Part shown: in pieces, positions 50,901-61,411 of the stretch
Numbering within the stretch: the stretch's first letter is position 1
Layout of the letters: each line of letters begins with the position of its first letter
Assembly: GCF_032854445.1 (NCBI RefSeq)
Contig: NW_027017991.1
Span: 62,001-126,000, forward strand
Length of the DNA stretch: 64,000 bases
Origin: Liolophura sinensis
Taxonomy: Eukaryota > Mollusca > Polyplacophora > Chitonida > Chitonidae
Direction: 5' to 3'
Program-made: the position numbers and the translations under genes
Notes under the pieces: model-generated
Told to the model about the DNA's origin: nothing
Databases searched by the model: none
Seen by the model: the letters and a program-made list of their open reading frames with translations, nothing else

Positions 50901-53900
50901 AAAAGTGGAAAAACTGTTCCAATGCTGCTGGTAAGAGGCTAATCCGACGTATTTTTTGACGAGAAATCGAATGGTGCAAACCGCGTTGCTCTCCGACCAA
51001 TACTTTTGGCTGTAGCCACAAATGAATAATCATTGATGTCAAGATCACGTGCCCAGCAACGGCTCTTACTCCATGGAAACCAAGGAAATTTGCAATTTTT
51101 CAACAGCTGGAGATGCCTGGCCCAATTGCGCATCTTTTGGCACCTTATTGATGTGGGTCAGTGTTCAATTGTACTTTTTACAGCGGACTGTATCAAGTAC
51201 CTTGTGTTTTTTTTATATACAAATGGTGTGGTTTTTCTACATGTAGATAAAGACATTGAGTTTGTCTTCGACTTAGAAGTAAGACATTTGCTGGGTGAGT
51301 TAAATGGGCTTTGCCCAAAGATTTGACGTCGTCTGGGCTACCGAAGGGCACATAACTTATAATGAAAAGTTGAATATAGTAATGACCAGTCGCGATTGTA
51401 CATAGTTAATGTAGCCGATTTCAATTCGCAAAAAGACCAGGCAAAAATCCAAAAGTGGAAAAACTGTTCCAACGCTGCTGGTAAGAGGCTAATCCGACGT
51501 AGTTTTTGACGAGAAATCGAATGGTGCAAACCGCGTTGCTCTCCGACCAATACTTTTGGCTGTAGCCACAAATGAATAATTATTGATGTCAAGATCACGT
51601 GCCCAGCAACGGCTCTTACTCCATGGAAACCAAGGAAATTTGCAATTTTTCAACAGCTGGAGATGCCTGGCCCAATTGCACATCTTTTGGCACCTTATTG
51701 ATGTGGGTCAGGGTTCAATTGTACTTTTTACAGCGGACTGTATCAAGTACCTTGTGTTTTTTTTATATACAAATGGTGTGGTTTTTCTACATGTAGATAA
51801 AGACATTGAGTTTGTCTTCGACTTAGAAGCAAGACATTTGCTGGGTGAGTTAAATGGGCTTGGCCCAAAGATTTGACCTCGTCTGGGCTACCGAAGGGCA
51901 CATAACTTATAATGAAAAGTTGAATATAGTAATGACCAGTCGCGATTGTACATAGTTAATGTAGCCGATTTCAATTAGAAAAAATACCAGGCAAAAATCC
52001 AAAAGTGGAAAAACTGTTCCAATGCTGCTTGTAAGAGGCTAATCCGACGTATTTTTTGACGAGAAATCGAATAGTGCAAACCGCGTTGCTCTCCGACCAA
52101 TACTTTTGGCTGTAGCCACAAATGAATAATCATTGATGTCAAGATCACGTGCCCAGCAACGGCTCTTACTCCATGGAAACCAAGGAAATTTGCAATTTTT
52201 CAACAGCTGGAGATGCCTGGCCCAATTGCGCATCTTTTGGCACCTTATTGATGTGGGTCAGTGTTCAATTGTACTTTTTACAGCAGACTGTATCAAGTAC
52301 CTTGTGTTTTTTTTTATATACAAATGGTGTGGTTTTTCTACATGTAGATAAAGACATTGAGTTTGTCTTCGACTTCGAAGTAAGACATTTGCTGGGTGAG
52401 TTAAATGGGCTTGGCCCAAAGATTTGACGTCGTCTGGGCTACTGAAGGCCACATAACTTATAATGAAAAGTTGAATATAGTAATGACCAGTCGCGATTGT
52501 ACATAGTTAATGTAGCCGATTTCAATTAGCAAAAAGACCAGGTAAAAATCCAAAAGTGGAAAAACTGTTCCAATGCTGCTGGTAAGAGGCTAATCCGACG
52601 TATTTTTTGACGAGAAATCGAATGGTGCAAACCGCGTTGCTCTCCGACCAATACTTTTGGCTGTAGCCACAAATGAATAATCATTGATGTCAAGATCACG
52701 TGCCCAGCAACGGCTCTTACTCCATGGAAACCAAGGAAATTTGCAATTTTTCAACAGCTGGAGATGCCTGGCCCAATTGCGCATCTTTTGGCACCTTATT
52801 GATGTGGGTCAGGGTTCAATTGTACTTTTTACAGCGGACTGTATCAAGTACCTTGTGTTTTTTTTATATACAAATGGTGTGGTTTTTCTACATGTAGATA
52901 AAGACATTGAGTTTGTCTTCGACTTAGAAGCAAGACATTTGCTGGGTGAGTTAAATGGGCTTGGCCCAAAGATTTGACGTCGTCTGGGCTACCGAAGGGC
53001 ACATAACTTATAATGAAAAGTTGAATATAGTAATGACCAGTCGCGATTGTACATAGTTAATGTAGCCGATTTCAATTAGAAAAAATACCAGGCAAAAATC
53101 CAAAAGTGGAAAAACTGTTCCAATGCTGCTTGTAAGAGGCTAATCCGACGTATTTTTTGACGAGAAATCGAATGGTGCAAACCGCGTTGCTCTCCGACCA
53201 ATACTTTTGGCTGTAGCCACAAATGAATAATCATTGATGTCAAGATCACGTGCCCAGCAACGGCTCTTACTCCATGGAAACCAAGGAAATTTGCAATTTT
53301 TCAACAGCTGGAGATGCCTGGCCCAATTGCGCATCTTTTGGCACCTTATTGATGTGGGTCAGTGTTCAATTGTACTTTTTACAGCAGACTGTATCAAGTA
53401 CCTTGTGTTTTTTTTTATATACAAATGGTGTGGTTTTTCTACATGTAGATAAAGACATTGAGTTTGTCTTCGACTTAGAAGTAAGACATTTGCTGGGTGA
53501 GTTAAATGGGCTTGGCCCAAAGATTTGACGTCGTCTGGGCTACCGAAGGCCACATAACTTATAATGAAAAGTTGAATATAGTAATGACCAGTCGCGATTG
53601 TACATAGTTAATGTAGCCAATTTCAATTAGAAAAAATACCAGGCAAAAATCCAAAAGTGGAAAAACTGTTCCAATGCTGCTTGTAAGAGGCTAATCCGAC
53701 GTATTTTTTGACGAGAAATCGAATGGTGCAAACCGCGTTGCTCTCCGACCAATACTTTTGGCTGTAGCCACAAATGAATAATCATTGATGTCAAGATCAC
53801 GTGCCCAGCAACGGCTCTTACTCCATGGAAACCAAGGAAATTTGCAATTTTTCAACAGCTGGAGATGCCTGGCCCAATTGCGCATCTTTTGGCACCTTAT

Positions 53901-55906
53901 TGATGTGGGTCAGTGTTCAATTGTACTTTTTACAGCAGACTTTATCATGTACCTGGTGTTTTTTTTATATACAAATGGTGTGGTTTTTCTACATGTAGAT
54001 AAAGACATTGAGTTTGTCTTCGACTTAGAAGCAAGACATTTGCTGGGTGAGTTAAATGGGCTTGGCCCAAAGATTTGACGTCGTCTGGGCTACCGAAGGG
54101 CACATAACTTATAATGAAAAGTTGAATATAGTAATGACCAGTCGCGATTGTACATAGTTAATGTAGCCGATTTCAATTAGCAAAAAGACCAGGTAAAAAT
54201 CCAAAAGTGGAAAAACTGTTCCAATGCTGCTGGTAAGAGGCTAATCCGACGTATTTTTTGACGAGAAATCGAATGGTGCAAACCGCGTTGCTCTCCGACC
54301 AATACTTTTGGCTGTAGCCACAAATGAATAATCATTGATGTCAAGATCACGTGCCCAGCAACGGCTCTTACTCCATGGAAACCAAGGAAATTTGCAATTT
54401 TTCAACAGCTGGAGATGCCTGGCCCAATTGCGCATCTTTTGGCACCTTATTGATGTGGGTCAGTGTTCAATTGTACTTTTTACAGCGGACTGTATCAAGT
54501 ACCTTGTGTTTTTTTTTATATACAAATGGTGTGGTTTTTCTACATGTAGATAAAGACATTGAGTTTGTCTTCGACTTAGAAGTGAGACATTTGCTGGGTG
54601 AGTTAAATGGGCTTTGCCCAAAGATTTGACGTCGTCTGGGCTACCGAAGGGCACATAACTTATAATGAAAAGTTGAATATAGTAATGACCAGTCGCGATT
54701 GTACATAGTTAATGTAGCCGATTTCAATTAGAAAAAATACCAGGCAAAAATCCAAAAGTGGAAAAACTGTTCCAATGCTGCTGGTAAGAGGCTAATCCGA
54801 CGTATTTTTTGACGAGAAATCGAATGGTGCAAACCGCGTTGCTCTCCGACCAATACTTTTGGCTGTAGCCACAAATGAATAATCATTGATGTCAAGATCA
54901 CGTGCCCAGCAACGGCTCTTACTCCATGGAAACCAAGGAAATTTGCAATTTTTCAACAGCTGGAGATGCCTGGCCCAATTGCGCATCTTTTGGCACCTTA
55001 TTGATGTGGGTCAGAGTTCAATTGTACTTTTTACAGCAGACTTTATCATGTACCTTGTGTTTTTTTTATATACAAATGGTGTGATTTTTCTACATGTAGA
55101 TAAAGACATTGAGTTTGTCTTCGACTTAGAAGTAAGACATTTGCTGGGTGAGTTAAATGGGCTTTGCCCAAAGATTTGACGTCGTCTGGGCTACCGAAGG
55201 GCACATAACTTATAATGAAAAGTTGAATATAGTAATGACCAGTCGCGATTGTACATAGTTAATGTAGCCGATTTCAATTAGCAAAAAGACCAGGTAAAAA
55301 TCCAAAAGTGGAAAAACTGTTCCAATGCTGCTGGTAAGAGGCTAATCCGACGTATTTTTTGACGAGAAATCGAATGGTGCAAACCGCGTTGCTCTCCGAC
55401 CAATACTTTTGGCTGTAGCCACAAATGAATAATCATTGATGTCAAGATCACGTGCCCAGCAACGGCTCTTACTCCATGGAAACCAAGGAAATTTGCAATT
55501 TTTCGACAGCTGGAGATGCCTGGCCCAATTGCGCATCTTTTGGCACCTTATTGATGTGGGTCAGTGTTCAATTGTACTTTTTACAGCGGACTGTATTAAG
55601 TACCTTGTTTTTTTTTTTATATACAAATGGTGTGGTTTTTCTACATGTAGATAAAGACATTCAGTTTGTCTTCGACTTAGAAGTGAGACATTTGCTGGGT
55701 GAGTTAAATGGGCTTGGCCCAAAGATTTGACGTCGTCTGGGCTACCGAAGGGCACATAACTTATAATGAAAAGTTGAATATAGTAATGACCAGTCGCGAT
55801 TGTACATAGTTAATGTAGCCGATTTCAATTCGCAAAAAGACCAGGCAAAAATCCAAAAGTGGAAAAACTGTTCCAACGCTGCTGGTAAGAGGCTAATCCG
55901 ACGTAG
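47901..55906. repeat. B monomers of mixed haplotype
   Basis: About 14 and a half monomers alternate among T9 (48,279; 52,133; 53,234; 54,335), ACCTTATG (48,830), GATATC (49,379), CAGGGTTC/GAAGCAAGAC (49,930; 51,583; 52,684) and TTTATCATG (53,785; 54,886) types. Occasional private indels occur, such as TTGGCCAAAG near 49,108 and GACGAGGAAATC near 49,855. The monomer at 52,133 has CGACTTCGAAG and CGAATAGTGC, the same rare pair found at 58,187 and 60,941. The run at 52,684-54,334 resembles 61,494-63,144, about 8,810 bp (16 monomers) downstream. Confidence 0.7.
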
Positions 55907-58657
55907 TTTTTGACGAGAAATCGAATGGTGCAAACCGCGTTGCTCTCCGACCAATACTTTTGGCTGTAGCCACAAATGAATAATCATTGATGTCAAGATC
56001 ACGTGCCCAGCAACGGCTCTTACTCCATGGAAACCAAGGAAATTTGCAATTTTTCAACAGCTGGAGATGCCTGGCCCAATTGCGCATCTTTTGGCACCTT
56101 ATTGATGTGGGTCAGTGTTCAATTGTACTTTTTACAGCGGACTGTATCAAGTACCTTATGTTTTTTTTATATACAAATGGTGTGGTTTTTCTACATGTAG
56201 ATAAAGACATTGAGTTTGTCTTCGACTTAGAAGTAAGACATTTGCTGGGTGAGTTAAATGGGCTTGGCCCAAAGATTTGACGTCGTCTGGGCTACCGAAG
56301 GGCACATAACTTATAATGAAAAGTTGAATATAGTAATGACCAGTCGCGATTGTACATAGCTAATGTAGCCGATTTCAATTAGAAAAAAGACCAGGCAAAA
56401 ATCCAAAAGTGGAAAAACTGTTCCAAAGCTGCTGGTAAGAGGCTAATCCGACGTATTTTTTGACGAGAAATCCAATGGTGCAAACCGCGTTGCTCTCCGA
56501 CCAATACTTTTGGCTGTAGCCACAAATGAATAATCATTGATATCAAGATCACGTGCCCAGCAACGGCTCTTACTCCATGGAAACCAAGGAAATTTGCAAT
56601 TTTTCAACAGCTGGAGATGCCTGGCCCAATTGCGCATCTTTTGGCACCTTATTGATGTGGGTCAGTGTTCAATTGTACTTTTTACAGCGGACTGTATCAA
56701 GTACCTTGTGTTTTTTTTATATACAAATGGTGTGGTTTTTCTACATGTAGATAAAGACATTGAGTTTGTCTTCGACTTAGAAGTAAGACATTTGCTGGGT
56801 GAGTTAAATGGGCTTGGCCCAAAGATTTGACGTCGTCTGGGCTACCGAAGGCCACATAACTTATAATGAAAAGTTGAATATAGTAATGACCAGTCGCGAT
56901 TGTACATAGTTAATGTAGCCGATTTCAATTAGCAAAAAGACCAGGTAAAAATCCAAAAGTGGAAAAACTGTTCCAATGCTGCTGGTAAGAGGCTAATCCG
57001 ACGTATTTTTTGACGAGAAATCGAATGGTGCAAACCGCGTTGCTCTCCGACCAATACTTTTGGCTGTAGCCACAAATGAATAATTATTGATGTCAAGATC
57101 ACGTGCCCAGCAACGGCTCTTACTCCATGGAAACCAAGGAAATTTGCAATTTTTCAACAGCTGGAGATGCCTGGCCCAATTGCGCATCTTTTGGCACCTT
57201 ATTGATGTGGGTCAGTGTTCAATTGTACTTTTTACAGCGGACTGTATCAAGTACCTTGTGTTTTTTTTATATACAAATGGTGTGGTTTTTCTACATGTAG
57301 ATAAAGACATTGAGTTTGTCTTCGACTTAGAAGTAAGACATTTGCTGGGTGAGTTAAATGGGCTTGGCCCAAAGATTTGACGTCGTCTGGGCTACCGAAG
57401 GCCACATAACTTATAATGAAAAGTTGAATATAGTAATGACCAGTCGCGATTGTACATAGTTAATGTAGCCGATTTCAATTAGCAAAAAGACCAGGTAAAA
57501 ATCCAAAAGTGGAAAAACTGTTCCAATGCTGCTGGTAAGAGGCTAATCCGACGTATTTTTTGACGAGAAATCGAATGGTGCAAACCGCGTTGCTCTCCGA
57601 CCAATACTTTTGGCTGTAGCCACAAATGAATAATCATTGATGTCAAGATCACGTGCCCAGCAACGGCTCTTACTCCATGGAAACCAAGGAAATTTGCAAT
57701 TTTTCAACAGCTGGAGATGCCTGGCCCAATTGCGCATCTTTTGGCACCTTATTGATGTGGGTCAGGGTTCAATTGTACTTTTTACAGCGGACTGTATCAA
57801 GTACCTTGTGTTTTTTTTATATACAAATGGTGTGGTTTTCCTACATGTAGATAAAGACATTGAGATTCTCTTCGACTTAGAAGCAAGACATTTGCTGGGT
57901 GAGTTAAATGGGCTTGGCCCAAAGATTTGACGTCGTCTGGGCTACCGAAGGGCACATAACTTATAATGAAAAGTTGAATATAGTAATGACCAGTCGCGAT
58001 TGTACATAGTTAATGTAGCCGATTTCAATTAGAAAAAATACCAGGCAAAAATCCAAAAGTGGAAAAACTGTTCCAATGCTGCTTGTAAGAGGCTAATCCG
58101 ACGTATTTTTTGACGAGAAATCGAATAGTGCAAACCGCGTTGCTCTCCGACCAATACTTTTGGCTGTAGCCACAAATGAATAATCATTGATGTCAAGATC
58201 ACGTGCCCAGCAACGGCTCTTACTCCATGGAAACCAAGGAAATTTGCAATTTTTCAACAGCTGGAGATGCCTGGCCCAATTGCGCATCTTTTGGCACCTT
58301 ATTGATGTGGGTCAGTGTTCAATTGTACTTTTTACAGCAGACTGTATCAAGTACCTTGTGTTTTTTTTTATATACAAATGGTGTGGTTTTTCTACATGTA
58401 GATAAAGACATTGAGTTTGTCTTCGACTTCGAAGTAAGACATTTGCTGGGTGAGTTAAATGGGCTTGGCCCAAAGATTTGACGTCGTCTGGGCTACTGAA
58501 GGCCACATAACTTATAATGAAAAGTTGAATATAGTAATGACCAGTCGCGATTGTACATAGTTAATGTAGCCGATTTCAATTAGCAAAAAGACCAGGTAAA
58601 AATCCAAAAGTGGAAAAACTGTTCCAATGCTGCTGGTAAGAGGCTAATCCGACGTAT
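55907..58657. repeat. Pentamer higher-order repeat, copy 1 of the 56-61 kb block
   Basis: Five monomers in the order ACCTTATG, GATATC with AAATCCAATGG, AATTATTGATG, CAGGGTTC with TTTTCCTACATG, and T9 with CGAATAGTGC and CGACTTCGAAG. The unit repeats 2,751 bp later. The match begins after a G/T difference at 55,906/58,657. Confidence 0.86.
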
Positions 58658-61411
58658 TTTTTGACGAGAAATCGAATGGTGCAAACCGCGTTGCTCTCCG
58701 ACCAATACTTTTGGCTGTAGCCACAAATGAATAATCATTGATGTCAAGATCACGTGCCCAGCAACGGCTCTTACTCCATGGAAACCAAGGAAATTTGCAA
58801 TTTTTCAACAGCTGGAGATGCCTGGCCCAATTGCGCATCTTTTGGCACCTTATTGATGTGGGTCAGTGTTCAATTGTACTTTTTACAGCGGACTGTATCA
58901 AGTACCTTATGTTTTTTTTATATACAAATGGTGTGGTTTTTCTACATGTAGATAAAGACATTGAGTTTGTCTTCGACTTAGAAGTAAGACATTTGCTGGG
59001 TGAGTTAAATGGGCTTGGCCCAAAGATTTGACGTCGTCTGGGCTACCGAAGGGCACATAACTTATAATGAAAAGTTGAATATAGTAATGACCAGTCGCGA
59101 TTGTACATAGCTAATGTAGCCGATTTCAATTAGAAAAAAGACCAGGCAAAAATCCAAAAGTGGAAAAACTGTTCCAAAGCTGCTGGTAAGAGGCTAATCC
59201 GACGTATTTTTTGACGAGAAATCCAATGGTGCAAACCGCGTTGCTCTCCGACCAATACTTTTGGCTGTAGCCACAAATGAATAATCATTGATATCAAGAT
59301 CACGTGCCCAGCAACGGCTCTTACTCCATGGAAACCAAGGAAATTTGCAATTTTTCAACAGCTGGAGATGCCTGGCCCAATTGCGCATCTTTTGGCACCT
59401 TATTGATGTGGGTCAGTGTTCAATTGTACTTTTTACAGCGGACTGTATCAAGTACCTTGTGTTTTTTTTATATACAAATGGTGTGGTTTTTCTACATGTA
59501 GATAAAGACATTGAGTTTGTCTTCGACTTAGAAGTAAGACATTTGCTGGGTGAGTTAAATGGGCTTGGCCCAAAGATTTGACGTCGTCTGGGCTACCGAA
59601 GGCCACATAACTTATAATGAAAAGTTGAATATAGTAATGACCAGTCGCGATTGTACATAGTTAATGTAGCCGATTTCAATTAGCAAAAAGACCAGGTAAA
59701 AATCCAAAAGTGGAAAAACTGTTCCAATGCTGCTGGTAAGAGGCTAATCCGACGTATTTTTTGACGAGAAATCGAATGGTGCAAACCGCGTTGCTCTCCG
59801 ACCAATACTTTTGGCTGTAGCCACAAATGAATAATTATTGATGTCAAGATCACGTGCCCAGCAACGGCTCTTACTCCATGGAAACCAAGGAAATTTGCAA
59901 TTTTTCAACAGCTGGAGATGCCTGGCCCAATTGCGCATCTTTTGGCACCTTATTGATGTGGGTCAGTGTTCAATTGTACTTTTTACAGCGTGACTGTATC
60001 AAGTACCTTGTGTTTTTTTTATATACAAATGGTGTGGTTTTTCTACATGTAGATAAAGACATTGAGTTTGTCTTCGACTTAGAAGTAAGACATTTGCTGG
60101 GTGAGTTAAATGGGCTTGGCCCAAAGATTTGACGTCGTCTGGGCTACCGAAGGCCACATAACTTATAATGAAAAGTTGAATATAGTAATGACCAGTCGCG
60201 ATTGTACATAGTTAATGTAGCCGATTTCAATTAGCAAAAAGACCAGGTAAAAATCCAAAAGTGGAAAAAACTGTTCCAATGCTGCTGGTAAGAGGCTAAT
60301 CCGACGTATTTTTTGACGAGAAATCGAATGGTGCAAACCGCGTTGCTCTCCGACCAATACTTTTGGCTGTAGCCACAAATGAATAATCATTGATGTCAAG
60401 ATCACGTGCCCAGCAACGGCTCTTACTCCATGGAAACCAAGGAAATTTGCAATTTTTCAACAGCTGGAGATGCCTGGCCCAATTGCGCATCTTTTGGCAC
60501 CTTATTGATGTGGGTCAGGGTTCAATTGTACTTTTTACAGCGGACTGTATCAAGTACCTTGTGTTTTTTTTTATATACAAATGGTGTGGTTTTCCTACAT
60601 GTAGATAAAGACATTGAGTTTCTCTTCGACTTAGAAGCAAGACATTTGCTGGGTGAGTTAAATGGGCTTGGCCCAAAGATTTGACGTCGTCTGGGCTACC
60701 GAAGGGCACATAACTTATAATGAAAAGTTGAATATAGTAATGACCAGTCGCGATTGTACATAGTTAATGTAGCCGATTTCAATTAGAAAAAATACCAGGC
60801 AAAAATCCAAAAGTGGAAAAACTGTTCCAATGCTGCTTGTAAGAGGCTAATCCGACGTATTTTTTGACGAGAAATCGAATAGTGCAAACCGCGTTGCTCT
60901 CCGACCAATACTTTTGGCTGTAGCCACAAATGAATAATCATTGATGTCAAGATCACGTGCCCAGCAACGGCTCTTACTCCATGGAAACCAAGGAAATTTG
61001 CAATTTTTCAACAGCTGGAGATGCCTGGCCCAATTGCGCATCTTTTGGCACCTTATTGATGTGGGTCAGTGTTCAATTGTACTTTTTACAGCAGACTGTA
61101 TCAAGTACCTTGTGTTTTTTTTTTATATACAAATGGTGTGGTTTTTCTACATGTAGATAAAGACATTGAGTTTGTCTTCGACTTCGAAGTAAGACATTTG
61201 CTGGGTGAGTTAAATGGGCTTGGCCCAAAGATTTGACGTCGTCTGGGCTACTGAAGGCCACATAACTTATAATGAAAAGTTGAATATAGTAATGACCAGT
61301 CGCGATTGTACATAGTTAATGTAGCCGATTTCAATTAGCAAAAAGACCAGGTAAAAAATCCAAAAGTGGAAAAACTGTTCCAATGCTGCTGGTAAGAGGC
61401 TAATCCGACGT
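58658..61411. repeat. Pentamer higher-order repeat, copy 2 of the 56-61 kb block
   Basis: The same five types occur in the same order, with AAATCCAATGG near 59,219, AATTATTGATG near 59,832, TTTTCCTACATG near 60,592 and CGACTTCGAAG near 61,180. Copy 2 has private changes: GCGTGACTG near 59,990, GGAAAAAACTG near 60,264, GAGTTTCTC against GAGATTCTC near 60,616, and T9/T10 against T8/T9. Matching runs on to about 61,621. Confidence 0.86.
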
